Shown here: in pieces, positions 34,801 to 49,800 of the stretch
Numbering within the stretch: the stretch's first letter is position 1
Layout: the number at the start of each line of letters is the position of its first letter
Assembly (NCBI GenBank): GCA_949316495.1
Contig: OX439008.1
Span: 17,369,290-17,433,289 of the forward strand
Length of the DNA: 64,000 nucleotides
Reading direction: 5' to 3'
Source: Amphiduros pacificus
Taxonomy: Eukaryota; Annelida; Polychaeta; Phyllodocida; Hesionidae
The notes under the pieces: model-generated
What the model was told of the DNA's origin: nothing
Database searches by the model: none
The model's input: the letters and a program-made list of their open reading frames with translations, nothing else
Position numbers and translations under genes: made by a program

Positions 34801-37800
34801 GTCATGTTTCATAGAAAAAATTCTGAGGTCTTCACCAGATACTTATGTGTGTCAAATCTAATAAAGCTACCATTATTCGTTCTTGAGTTATTGTGATTCT
34901 TGGGATTTCACATAATTGTCCCTGTGACCTTGAAAAATAGGTCAAGGTCGCCGTCCATCGAACTCGTCTGAGGTTTTCACCAGATGCATATGTGTGTCAA
35001 GTTTCATGAAGCTGCCATCATTTGTTCTCGAGTTATCGCGATGACAAGATGATTTCACATAATTGTCCCTGTGACCTTGAAAAGTAGGTGAAGGTCATGT
35101 TTCATAGAAAAAATTCTGAGGTCTTCACCAGATACTTATGTGTGTCAAATCTAATAAAGCTACCATTATTCGTTCTTGAGTTATTGTGATTCTTGGGATT
35201 TCACATAATTGTCCCTGTGACCTTGAAAAATAGGTCAAGGTCGCCGTCCATCGAACTCGTCCGAGGTTTTTACCAGATGCATATGTGTGTCAAGTTTCAT
35301 GAAGCTGCCATCATTTGTTCTTGAGTTATCGCGATGACAAGGATGTTCGCTACAGACATACATACATACATACATACATACATACAGACATACATACATA
35401 CATACCCACGCCAGGAGTACTGCAATACCCTCAGCCTGATTACATCAGGGGCTGAGGGTAAAAAATGAAAAATTTGAAAAATTTATATATCTGCAGCTTT
35501 GTTTTTAGCACATGATAATTTTGTTCTTTTCATATGACATAAGTATAACATCAAGTTTGCATAGGCTGATTGCTGATCTCTGTGTTTTCTCATTGGTAAT
35601 AGAGATTGGCTTATGCTACCCACCTGTAGTGAGTAGACCCTGTTGGTATGGCCCTGTAGTGTATAGAGACAGGTCTCCGTGTCTGGGTCCCACACCTTCA
35701 CCATGTAGTCATATGCGCCGCTGACCACCCTCCGGCCGTCGTACTGGACACACCGCACCGCCGCCACGTGGCCCATCAACACGTGCAGACACTGGCCCGA
35801 CTCGCGGTCCCATACCCGCAGGGTCGCGTCACGGGACCCACTCACCACTCTGTAATGCAGCCACATCACATTATAACTAAACATTCATTATTGACAGTAC
35901 AACTATATGAAACTATATTTTTTTAAAACATTAATACTGTACTGATTTTAGCCAAAGTATGCTCATAGGTTTTGATAGTTACTGTCTGGGATTTGAACTG
36001 GGGTCTCAAAGAGAATGTACTACCATTTGAGCTATTTCGGCCAATTATATTACCATTTCAATCAATTTCTTTCTTTTAATTCCCCTTGTATTTACTCAAA
36101 CCAAGCAACATTGGGTAACTTTTTCTATTTGACCAGTCAAGTCTAAATATCTAGCAGGTAACATTATTTGAGATCAAATGAGGTTGAATAACATGACTGT
36201 TCTGTAACTTTTTTAAACTATAAATGATACAATAATAATCCGACTGACTTGTTTTCATGGAGGTGCATGCACCTGACAGTGGAGGTGTGGCCATACAGAG
36301 TGTGAATGCACTGCCCCGTGTCCGCGTTCCACACCTTGAGAGTGCGGTCTGTCGACCCTGAGATGATGATGTTGTCGGCCATCTGAGATGACCAAACTCC
36401 TCCCGTGTGCCCCACTAGTGTCCGTAAACACTGAAACATATCAACATTGTCATCAACCAATCTATAGCTTTGAAAAACACATCTTCTGTGTATAAATATT
36501 TATACATCTGTAAATACTTTATTTTCCTTTTCTTAGAAAAATTTCTTTTCAACTTCAGTTTAGTGTTTTCATTTCCACAACATAATCTTTAATTGTACTT
36601 TTATATGTTGGTTTTGCATCAACCAACATATAAAACATCGTTTACAAAAAAAACCCAGAACACTGACAAATTTCACCATAAGAATGTAAATAACTGCTGT
36701 AGAATTCCCCTTTTAGTTTTTATTTTTATATACACCGCACATTTGGCCTGCATTTATAAATAATTTTGATTAATCTAAATAGGCCATCTACTTTTGCCAC
36801 CAAATAGATGTCTCCCCCTAACTCACGATCCAAGTCATAACTCTAATCTGAAATATTCATGGACCCTTTGAATTAACCAACAGAGATAAGATACCTACCT
36901 TTCCTGTGATGGCTGACCATACTTTGAGGGTATTGTCATCTGATCCGCTAACTATCCGGTTTCCGGAGAACTCCAAACACGTAATCACATGATCATCATG
37001 TCCTTTCAATAACTTTGGTGCTCTAATGGCCCCTGACCTCCAGTTCTGTTCTATTGTGTGTTGCTTGATAAACAATGTTTTCCAGGGACTTTTGATTAAT
37101 CCTGGTCTGCGCTGTGGCTTATTTCTGCGATGTTCTCCCTCGTTGATGCTCTCCTCGCGACATTTTTCTCGCCACAGGAGATTGTCCTCGGCTAGGATGC
37201 GCCAGTATCGACAGGTCTGAGCAGCTTTGCATAGGTCCTTTGGCTCCAGGAAGGAGAGCACATACAACGCAAGCTGAAACCAGACAATTATAAATATCAT
37301 AACATCATCTCGCACTGAATCTCTGGGGAAATCTCATCAGTCAACATCAGTACTTTCTCAAATTACCAGATTTTGTCAACATGTAACAATATATCAAAGC
37401 AATAGAAACTGCTACAACAATAAATGTAATTTTCACTTAAACTTTTTGTACAGGGTTTATTTATTTATTTCATTTACCACAAGACAATAGTGTGAGAAAC
37501 TGTCAAGAAACTGTAAAGAAACAAAACGCCCCTCCTACACCAGGGCCATATGTCTATTAGATGATGAATGTACATTAAATGATGTCTCATCAACATACAA
37601 AGATGACCAATGGATTAGAAGCAATGGTCCCCTCCGACCTCATCTGGTATATCTGAGACATAATACATTAACTGTACACTGGCAGCAATCAAGTACTGAC
37701 CTCTTTTGGCAGGAGTGATATGAAGTCTCTTTGGAACTGTGGTTCTATGACGGCCATCATGTGTCGGACCTGGGTTGGCTCACACACCTCAATCAGCTCG

Positions 37801-40800
37801 TCCAAACCCATCATTCTCTCTGCGTGACTCCAGGACTGCACATGAAAATGAGAAAAGTCACCTCAAACTTAGTGATAACATAATTATTGGGTGATTTTTT
37901 ATTAAAATACATGCTTAATATTTATTATAAGTAAATAGAAAATAAAATGATATCAGCAATAATATTTTCATGACTCGATCCATAAATCTGTGACCCCTTT
38001 ACACTCTGCCAAATATGATCATCACTTTTCAATTAATTTTCTCCCACTTTTCTATTTTGATAAAATCATCCTTAGCTGAATAATTAATTTACCAGAACAA
38101 ATTGGAGACAATTAAAACCACCTTGAAATTAATACCTAATAAAAGTAAGTAGTTTTTTCTATCAACCTGAAATTAATACCTAATAAAAGCAATTAATTTT
38201 TCTACCTGAAACGTTTTCAGCCATTCTGCCAGTTGTGGTGGGGGATTGCTGCGTGATGGAATCTTCCTCCTCGTCAGTGCTGCTGCCCCAGATGTTCCTT
38301 GGATGGGGGCGCCACTGAGGCCACATGTGCAGCTGGTTTCCTCCCCGCCGTAGCAGCTGTCCGTGTCTGAGCCTCGACATTGTTTCTTGCCCGGAGACAC
38401 TGTCTTGGTATCGCTGTTGTCTGACGACTTCCTCTTCATCTACAAATACATCAAATAGAACAAATTAATTACCTAAATCTTTTGGCAAAATAGTTGGTAT
38501 AAACATATTTGTAGTTATTAAAATAAAATAAATCTGATCTAATGAATTACATGCCACACCTTGATTTGTAAGTTATTGGAATCTTGATCTCAATATCAAT
38601 GACATATAAACTATATCTTTAGAGAATGCATGAAATAGAATGTAAATGAGATTTTGGAACATCAATGTTGGTCTATCCATCCATCATGGTCTATCCATCC
38701 ATCATGGTCTATCCATCCATCATGGTCTATCCATCCATCATGGTCTATCCATCCATCATGGTCTATCCATCCATCATGGTCTATCCATCCATCATGGTCT
38801 ATCCATCATGGTCAAAGTAGCTATCTTAACTAAATGTAAGGATTTGTTCCAACAGCCATGGGAATTTTTCATGATCTTTGCCTAATGCATATCTCGATAA
38901 CACTGACCTGGTTTGTAAACCCCCGGGTACTGTAAATAGAACAGTTTTGCTAATTTTGTCATCTTGACACCAGTGGTAAATACTTGTAGTGAATAATGAT
39001 GTTTTTTCTACTCTTTTCATGTGTAGTTGTTAAAATCTTGCTCAGAGTTGACATAATGATAAAGTTAATTGTAAAATAAATAGGTTGCCAATTAATGTTT
39101 GTTTTCCCCCGTTTGTATACTTTCATATGAGGGTATACCTGGATTGACAATGTCAATATATATAAACAATTTTAACAGTGTGAAAATGCAACAGATCCTG
39201 GCATCAGATCATGTGGAGTTGTATGGTGGACTATTTTAGAATCATATACCTCCCATGATTTGAGCTGTATGATCATATATGCTGATCACATACTGATACC
39301 TGAACCATTCTCAAAGTTAAACAGGTTCAGTCTACGATCCATTCCATAAAGTATATTTGACTATTTGACATATCAGAGAAATGCTTTTGTGACTTTTGTC
39401 TCCTCATAAACTTAAAATGATGAGTCAATTCAAAGTTAAATGAGCTAATAAAGTTATTCAGCTAATAAATAACAGATTTTTATTCATATAACTATTCATA
39501 ACAAGGAATCTCTGCACATTGCTGTACTGATGTCATTTCAAAATTGTGAGCACCAAGTCACTATAAAGTACATCAAAGTACACAAATAATTACATTAAAA
39601 ATTTAAATGGGTTCAATGTCCCCTGAGATACAGATCAAAATGAAACATTTGTGACTTTAATGTGCCATTGTTTCATGTCTTCCTCCAAAATGATCCCTGT
39701 CATATATATCATGCATATAGTGTTTGATGTATTTACGTCCGATTGAAATAAGATTACTGTGATTATCTTGGTTACATAATCTGGACTGGTGGGATTAGTG
39801 CTGAGCTTGATCCAGTAATCTTGACCAATAATCTTTCACAGTATATATATATATATATACCTCTATATGTAACACAACCTCAGCAGTCTGCCTTAATATG
39901 TAACACTACCTCAGCAGTCTACCTCACTATGTAACACCACCTCAGTAGTCTACCTCACTATGTAAGTCTATGTAAGTCTGCCTATGCAGTCTGCCTTAAT
40001 ATGTAACACCACCTCAGTAGTCTACCTCAATATGTAACACTACCTCAGTAGTCTACCTCACTATGTAACACCACCTCAGTAGTCTACCTCACTATGTAAC
40101 ACCACCTCAGTAGTCTACCTCAATATGTAACACCACCTCAGCAGTCTGCCTTACTATGTAACACCACCTCAGCAGACTGCCTTACTATGTAACACCACCT
40201 CAGCAGTCTATCCCAATATGTAACACCACCTCAGTAGTCTGCCTTACTATGTAACACCACCTCAGCAGTCTGGCTTACAATGTCACACCACCTCTACAGT
40301 CAACTGTTCAATATGACACTGTCTCAGCCCTCCTATTTACATTTTCAGACGCAAACACTGATCACTTCTGTGTCTTTTGTTTAATCAGTGTTATAATCAT
40401 ATTTACCATGGAGCAATATTCATCAAGTTAATTAATTATTATTCAGATCAACCCACGCGTACAATTTCAAATTCAATAACAATTGATCACAGAACATGCC
40501 AAACATGTCCTTGCCATGATGGTTGGTAATGTATAAACATGACTAAATTAAGTGGCTGTGTGACTACCAGGTCTGCCTGTTGTAGGACTCAATTACATCA
40601 CAGGCCTTGACATTAATGGTCTGAGCCACTTTGTCGTCAACTACTGACCTATAACATAAAACAGTGAAAATCACTGGCCTATACTGGCCAATAAGAGGCT
40701 CAAGAAACCATTCAGGACCACCAGGCCAGTTCTGATGTGAAGCCCCAATATCTAAAGTGTGGCACAATATGGGATAGAGATATGAGCATAATAACTCAAA

Positions 40801-43800
40801 TTAACCTTTGAAAATGTGACAAAAAGGATATCCCTCTCTACATCACAGACATAACAATTGTAATTTTTTAATGATCTGATATATTTCAAAGCTAATAAAT
40901 CATTGGAGCATTAATGTGCAAGAAACAGCTTGGCTATTTCTCTGTACATAATTTTGCAAATATCACAAGTGACATTTGGAAAGCTTATCAACAAGATATA
41001 TGAAGCTCAGCTTTAACATTTACCACAGATTCATCCATATAAAGGCAGGGTAGTTTCCATGGCAACCAATCAGGGGTGGGGTATCCATGACTGGCTGCGT
41101 AACATGCAGACTCTCTGATGGGTGTGCGGGTTTTGTCAAGCCTACCGCTTGTCACATGCTTGGTTTCCTTCCCTGGGTGTTTTTGAATGGCCGGCACACC
41201 AATCTCCTCCACGCGGCTAATCTTCAGTCGCTCCAGCCGACTCCTATTGTCTTCCACGCCCATTGTCCTGGTGAACGCACCTCCATAAGTAGTGAGGGGA
41301 ATGTAAGAGACGATCAGCCACGATTCACGGCTGCATTGTGCGTTGGTTCAGGTGATTTCCCGCAACCGCGGGCCGAAAACACAAGGAGAAATATCTCTCC
41401 TTGCTAAAACAGATGTGGTCCCTTCTATGGTCCCTAGTAGACAAACCCACAACTCAGTCATGCTGTCATTTTAATGCAAGAACCGGGAAATATTTGGTAT
41501 GATTCACCTGCTGGCTGTGTAAGTCATACTGTATGTATCACACAATGGTCTCAGCCTCTGAGAGACTCGCCCACTCAGCATTTATGCCTCTTACATAGGA
41601 ATATTGATTATTGCCTTCTGGGCTGTGAGGCAGAGTATGTTTGCTTGGGAGTCTGTTATCATGGTGTCTGACCGTCTCCAAAGCACTTATTTCCCTGACT
41701 GAATTCAGTTCCCATGTTTCATTTTAATCTGTAAGTGACTTCAGCCCATTATGTGTGACATTTATCCCAGCTAGTGCATGTCTCTTCAGACATGCATGAA
41801 CCACAACATCCCAACACATGGCAGTGACAGCAAGGGAGGCAGCTGAGTGACTGGGCAGCACAGCCCAGTGCAAACCGCATGAATCATCCACACAGTCTGG
41901 AGCACAGAGCGCTGAGCAATGCTTGGAGATGCAGCAGACTCCTGTGAATCATCCTGCCTTTAACCAGTTTGCATGTGACACTATAAGCTCACACACATAT
42001 AACCATGATCTAACCAGGTCATCTGTAGCCACCAGCTGTTTATATATATATATATTATATAACTCAGTGTATCAGTTCTTTAGATCTCCCCTCCCTTTCA
42101 TATAGATTTGCATTATGATTTAATATGTGAGGCCCACTGGCCAATCAATTCTATTGTGTCCTTATGTGTCCTCATGTATTGATTTCTCAGTAATATCTCC
42201 CCAGAATCTGCACTTGGTCCATCAGATGATTATGGCTTTACAGGGATGAGATTGACCTCTTTAATACTGAGCTGACAGACAGAGCTCTATTACCATGCCA
42301 TAAACTGATTATCGTCAGCTCAAGACAATGTTCAGTAAGTTTATCAAGTTCTATGTCAACACTGCAAATTATCATGAAAATTTGAGCTTTACCAATCCCT
42401 TATTGAATCTGGATATATTGAAATAAAAGGTGTGGTCACTGCAGTAAATCTGATCTTAGCTCTCACTTTACATGTGCAGAAGTCTCCTTTTAGAAAAATA
42501 TCTTAGGAACAATTATCAAAGCAGTAAATTGATATTTGAAAAAAAAAATCAACTATCAATAAACCAACTCAAATCAAAATCATATATACCGTATCCGCTC
42601 GGGTTAGCGCCCATGCTTGGCTTAACGCCCACCCCCCTTTTTAGGAAGAAATCATTAAACGCCCACCTTCCCTGGATGTCCGCCATCATGTCATATTGGT
42701 CTCTACAGATCTGACTTTTAACATCTTCCTACAGTATGAACAAGTGAAATCTTTGAAGCTTACCCCAATATTCTGTTAAATCATGTCCTATCACAGTGTT
42801 CACGTGTATTTATTTGTGAAAGTTGTGTAGAGTTTCGTGAAAATTGACAGAAATGTGCTTGCAAAGCTGCAAAGTTTGCATCTTCTCCAGCATTGTGTTG
42901 TGTACTCGTCATCGCTTTATGCGCTCTTATTCAAATTTCTGCACTGAAACTGATGACGTCACAGGTGTCACTATATTATCGCTCACAACGGCACCCCATG
43001 TTATCGATGAAAGAGGCAAGTTTGTGTACATTTTACAAAGATTTATGATTGTGTAAGAGCCGACCCATCTTTATAAACGCCCATGCTTGGGTAAACGCCC
43101 ACCCCCCTCTTTTACTTTGTCCCCAATTAGCCGCCCATGGGCGCTAACCCGAGCGGATACGGTATATTTTTATTATTAACTACTGAATATGGACCACCTG
43201 ACATGTCTGTTTCAATGTGTCTTTTTCTGAGAAAACCAATGTGTAATTTTCCCATGTTAATTCCATGAATGACATTTCTCAGTCATCAGTGCCTACTACC
43301 TGATGACTGCAAAATAATTATCTTTCTATCTGGATCCATCAAGTCAATGCAGCTGACTTCCACAAAGGATGTTATTCTAACGCTATCAGTCCAGTTCAGA
43401 CACCATCATGACAAAACAAAAATCACTCAAATCTTGTCACCTACGTTCTTACATTTTGTTGACTATTCAGTGTCACACGCAGTCAAACTCAGTCAAAATA
43501 TGATCTCTGAGGACAATTCCACTCAAAATATTCATATGATCAATATATGACCATTTCCACTCTAAAGATTCATAAGAACAATACATGGCCAGTCCTGACT
43601 TGCAATTAGCAGGTGACTATGCATGCATACATGATGGAGGTGTTGATTGTTACCCTGATGTAAGGTTGTGTCTGTTCATTATGCTGAGGCAGCAAACAAT
43701 GGCAGATGGCTGAATGTGACAATGCCACAATGGTTGGCATATGTGTATGTACTCCCTATTGTGTATAATTAAAAGCTATTTATGACAATTCCCTCCTGCC

Positions 43801-46800
43801 TGACTTCATATGGCAAAAATAGCACACAGATGTCTTGACAGCAAAGATAGCAAACAAAGGATTAATGAATGTGCTTTCCAACTTATGATCTCCTATATAA
43901 CAACATTTATTCTTCATTAAAATGTAGTGACTGTAATTTGTGTTTATGGGCATAAATATTGAGATTTAAATCTGATCTAAGGTTCCTTTATTCTCTTTCT
44001 TTTATTTGTAAAATAACAAAAAATACATTACAACAAACAGATTTAGGTAACAATTAAGTTGCCATCTTTTCTCATAAAAAAATCAGTTATCACATCTGAA
44101 TAACCTTGAACCTATAGAAAAACTGTAGAGATAATTTGCTGATTGCTGTTTGGTCTAACACTACAGACAGCTACCTATTGCAGACTGTTGAGACACTCAG
44201 TGACCTTAGCTTATGTAGGGCACATAAAAGCTTATTACATCAATTTTCCTGAGATAACATGGGCAGCATCCGTATATCACATAGTCAGTTAAACTGTTAC
44301 ATAAATCTGTCTGTTCACCTTTTCCTTTCAGATTGAAGCTTATAATAAATTTACCATAACTTAGACCAGCAAAATTCTTCTGAAATTGATAACCAGGATC
44401 AAACTAAGAATCTGGTGGTCCTATTTATCGTAAGATATCAATTCCTAGAAATCTCATTTTGAAGTGATAACATTTAAAGATTGTGCTCAGGACCGATGCC
44501 TAGATGCAATCAGAATTCTACCATTGCCACAGAGTAATAACACTCATTATATCTGCACTAATACCTTGTCAAGGACAGATACCAACATGAATCAAGATAT
44601 ATCTTTTCCTGTTAAAAATAATTCATAAGAAGCGACTTACCCAGTGTTTATCAACAGCAGACATGGGTACTGGGATCCGCGATCGTATGGATGGTCCTTT
44701 TTGTTCTGGTTTATTCTCCTCTTCTTCCTCCTCATAATCCTCCTCCTCCTCGCTATCTTCTGTTGTTGCTTCGGTATCCTCCATATTGCCTTCATCCTCG
44801 TCTCCATGGTAACCGTCCTCTTCTTCATCACACTGCATTCTCTCCTCCTTCTCAGAAGAGGACTTGTCATCTTCATCCTCCACATCATCGCCTGGCGAGT
44901 GCCAAATATCAGAGGTCACATGACTGCGGCTACTCATAGACGTCCTGGGCGTGGATGAACTTTCACCCTTCACCTTTGACGCATATGATGTCGATGGAAA
45001 CTCGTCTCTCAAACCAGAACTTGACGCTCTGGTTGTCCTGCGGGTCTCCCTGCAAATAAACAGCACAGTTTGCATCTCCATGCTCTCTCTATACACATAT
45101 ATGTACACCCATATTTATAAATATGCATATTGATTCATAAATCTTTGTTGCTGCCTATATCTGAAGCAGTTTTCTCCATCTAATATGGATTCACTGACAT
45201 CACAGCCATGTTTAACGTTGCCATGGTAACATTTCCTGCCAGATGACAATTAACAAAGCTGTTTAATGCTCATTCAGAGGTAACACTTCCTTACCTACCA
45301 ACCCCCTCACAATCTCAGCCAATTAGCCCTGCTATTCAGAGACACCAAGGCTCATCTGCCCCCCCCCCCCCACACCCACACCCACATACACACACACACA
45401 CATGTAGTTGATGGCAGGTAACACTCGTGACCAATAGACTTGATGAGAGTTTGAGATGTATGTAAATAATACAATATAAAGCAAGATTTCACATCAACAT
45501 AAAGAATATTCAATGAATACAGCATACCTGTCAAACCAGTTAGGAGGCAAGCTATATGTTTGACTGAGTTGTGTTGATAATTGCACTTCCCACAGCACAG
45601 TGTTATGGTGATGTTTGTTACAGAGACACTGTATTCATACAGTGTGTGCATAAACAATAAATCCACAGCCAGAAACAACACAAAAGAGTGCTCAGAAAGA
45701 TATTCCTCAGAAATGTGTTTCCTATATACATATCAGTCTTTAATCTATAGTTTCTGTATGTTGACATTGTAAATCATAGGCTGAACTCCATGCAATGCAG
45801 AGATTTCCTTAACAAGTATATGTGAAATAAAAGAACTTTAACCTGGTATTGCATAACTTTACAACAATGATAGAACTGAATAAATCTTTGAAATAAAAAT
45901 GATGACAATTATTCACAGAGGAAATATCTTGCATGTGTCTTGAGTTTCATACTGTAGCGTAAACCACATCCATTTACTATAATATTGGGACATTTTGTTG
46001 ATGCAAGATTTAACGTTTTCTATAAAATTGAAAATGACTTAAGGCATTCATCCACAACTCTTCATTAACTCTGATGATGTGTCTGTCAGATTTCAAACTC
46101 GGCGTATTTTTGTTTTAAGTTGTATGTATTTTGTAACCAGTGATGGGTAAACGCATAAACCATTTGAGAGTTAATTCATTCGTGAAATTCAATAACATAC
46201 TCATTACTCAGTCTTTGTATTGATCAGCAGAATAACCTTATTGATGCTTACAATTTGAACTCAACTCTTTTTTTTAAATAACCATGTTTGTATTTCAGAT
46301 GATGCACAAATGTTGACAACTATTTGGGATGAATTTGTTGACAGTTGTGACAGACACCATGTCACTAACTAAAAATCTGAGACAATAATTTAGGATTTGG
46401 CAGACAATACTGTGATAAGCCCCTGGTATGATAAGATCATCTGATATCTTGGCATACATCAGAACACAACACATTGGCATGCTACAATCATCACCAATAA
46501 AATAATAAAATGACAAAGGAGAAGCAAAACAAACGAATTCAGTTTTGCCTGACCACTACTTCTCAGCATTTTTACACAAGTTCATTCTGATTTTATCAGA
46601 TCACTTATTAGCAATTTTGTTTTATAAGATTGAAATTTATATCAGAAGCAATACTTTCAAGATTGTATCTCAAGAAAAAATGGGGAACTAAAATAAATCA
46701 ATAGATATTTAACCATAATTTACCTATTTTATTGACCACATCTGCCTTAATTTGTAATCATAAATTTAAAAGTGGAGTAGTAAATTTCAATGTAACATTG

Positions 46801-49800
46801 TTGAAAATAGATACATATATATAAAGTAAATTTTCATGTAACATTGTTTAGTATTGATTGTGGCCTTGGAAGGATAGAGTAAGCAAATTATGTCCTGTTC
46901 TGGGCAGAGTGCGCTCACTGTGCCTGGCACTGCCCGTCCCGACTGCCCGTGACCCTACAGCCTTCCACTGTCACACACAGAACTATATCTGGATGACAGC
47001 CAAGTGCTAAGCCTCATCCAGCAATAAGTTCAATCTCAACAACTTTTATACCTTCTATTAACACATCTCTCAGGCTTCTAAGGTCACACTGAAAATAAGT
47101 TTACACTAAAAATGACATTAAATGAGCAGGCAGTTTAACCGTATGCTGAATTTTCCAAAAGCACCAATCAGTTTACAGATATGACACTGTTTTAAGACCA
47201 AAATAATACCACCACATTACAACATATATCAATAAGTTTTGATTGTTGATATATTAAGTTGTTTGCCTAAGAAGAGTTGATTGAACAGGTTTGAAAGAGA
47301 AATACAGTTCACCTTTGTTAATCCAATTTAGTGGGCTGTCCTACCTTTCAAGCCTTTGACACAAGGAATCTAACAAGAACAAGCCATTTGACCTTGTTTG
47401 ACATGAGCAATGACACGTTGAGCAGAGTGTCTAGAGTTACTTCAATCAGTCAAGCTATTCAACGTTATTTAATTAGTCTGACTCCAAAATTCTCAATTAC
47501 ACACATATGGTCTCAGTCTCATGAACACCAATTCATCTAACAAAATGTTTATAAATCTAAAATCACATGAACGTTACTCATCTAATTCAAATGTATTTTT
47601 AAACATATTAAACCTCACCACAAATCTGCTGATCTGTAAGTGGTTTTATGTCATGTCTAAACATTCAAATTATTAGCCAATGTGGCCTTTAAATCTTTGC
47701 ACCAATTGACCTTGTAGCCATGGCAACAAAATGCAGCAGAATTTACAAAGATCAGTATCTTATCTTATCTTAGTATAAAGGAGAACTTTCACTTCTCTTA
47801 TGTATTTTCTTGTAGTATTTAGAAGAATTGCAACCTACATTGATCTCTGGGCTCTGTTAGTATGACTGCACAAGGCAAATATGATTTTTTTCTCAGAAAT
47901 GTGGCATTCTTAATTTTAAACAAACAAAAACTGAGATAAATATGGAAGTTACAATTTGAAATATAGACTGACTGTACTGTATATTACTAATATAGAGAAG
48001 TACATGAAAATTGTGACATTTCATTGTAAAAAGCATGACAATCGGACATGTATTAGTAAGGTTATGGCATGTTTCAGGACAGTTAAAAATTATTGCAGCT
48101 TAAGTTGCATGCAAATCAAATACTCCACAATGTCATTTACACTGACTGCAATTAATGATCATACTTTTTAGGGGTTATCTGAGGGTTTTAAAAATTTTGC
48201 TATTGTTTCCATGGTTGCTATTTTGTTTTGTTTATCAATTTCGCTGTATTTACATAACTATGATCATATAAAATGTGTAATTTATAAAAAAAAAATATTA
48301 ATTAAATGTTGCTCATATTCATAACTCAGTAAGGTCAAGAATATTTGAAATCTACAAAGCATCATATTCCTTCTTTATGAACTCAAAATATATCTTTTAC
48401 AATGGCAATGTTGCATTGACATTCACAAACATTTTTAGTTGCTTTGTTGGACCACCATACCATAATAACAGGTTATCCAATGGTTATGAACTGATGAAGA
48501 AATAGAGCACATTCATAACCACAAACTGTATGGAGAGCATCCTTTGGAAATTTTTGAAAATTGCCCAAACAAAGATACTTTCTAGGGCAACCACATACAT
48601 ACCGTATTTACTCGTGTATAAGACAAGGTTTTTGTACACAAATCCGTAGTTAATGTTTGGGGGGTCGTCTTATACACGAAAGCAACCTGTGGACGAGGAT
48701 TTACGCCAAAAAATTACGGCACTACAAATTTTCATTACAAACATTCATATTTTCGAAATAACGAATATCGGATATAGTGGATCGATTTTAATTGTGTTTT
48801 AAATGATATATAAAGGTATTTACCCAATATTATCACAGCTTACGCTTCGCAGGTCGAGATTATCTCCACGTCCTCATCAAAACAAAGCATTTTCATTACA
48901 AACTTTCATATTTTCGAAATAACGAATATCCGCCACAGCAGATCGATTTTAATTGCATTTCAAATGATAAATAAAGATATATACTTAATATTATCATAAA
49001 TTAAGCTTTGCAGGTCGATAACAGAACAAAACCATCCATTATTGCGCAATATATTAATATTTCAATGCCAGTTAACAATCGTTTTCGCGCCAAAAACAAG
49101 AGCCTCTCCTGCCTTTCAAAATGGCGATCTTGAGAAATTCTCGACCTGCGAAGCATAATTTGTGATGATATTGGTTAAATACCTTTATTTATCATTTAAA
49201 ACGCAATTAAATCGATCCGCTACGTCCGAGGTCTATTATTTCGAAACGCTTTGTTGTGACTTTGTTCTCACTGATTCCAATTATCAGCGTTCACAGTTTT
49301 GCGTTTCGTCATTGTTTCCACTGCTTTGAGTCGTGTCTTCCCCGTTGACAGAAATGCTTTCACACGTGGATGGATTATAATTGCGTTTTAAATGATAATT
49401 AATGAAAACGCTTTGTTTTGATGCTAAGATCAAGGACGCGGAGAAATTCTCGACCTGAGAAGCGTAATTATGATAATATTAAGTCAATACCTTTATTTAT
49501 CATTTAAAATGCATTTAAAATCAATCAGCTATGCCCAATGTCTGTTATTTCATTGTTTAAAAGTAAAGCATAATTTTGATGTGCGGAACATGAAGAGAAG
49601 CCAGGGATCCATCATTGCGCAATATATTAATATTTCAATGCGAGTTGATAGACTACAATTCTTTTCGCGCCAAAAATAAGAGCTTGTGCCTGTCACTCCC
49701 TCTTTTTAAAATGACGACCTCGTATTGCGTAATGCATGTTAAATGGATGGATGGTTTTGTTCTGTTCACAACGAGTATTTCAAGAGTAAGATCTTGTTAT

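Noticed and set aside
38090-38206. Possible further exon-edge duplication beside the FBXW7 MKRKSS exon
   Set aside because: A 40-45-bp intronic duplication ends at the donor, but only seven bases (CCTGAAA) are shared with the exon, too few to claim a boundary-spanning unit.
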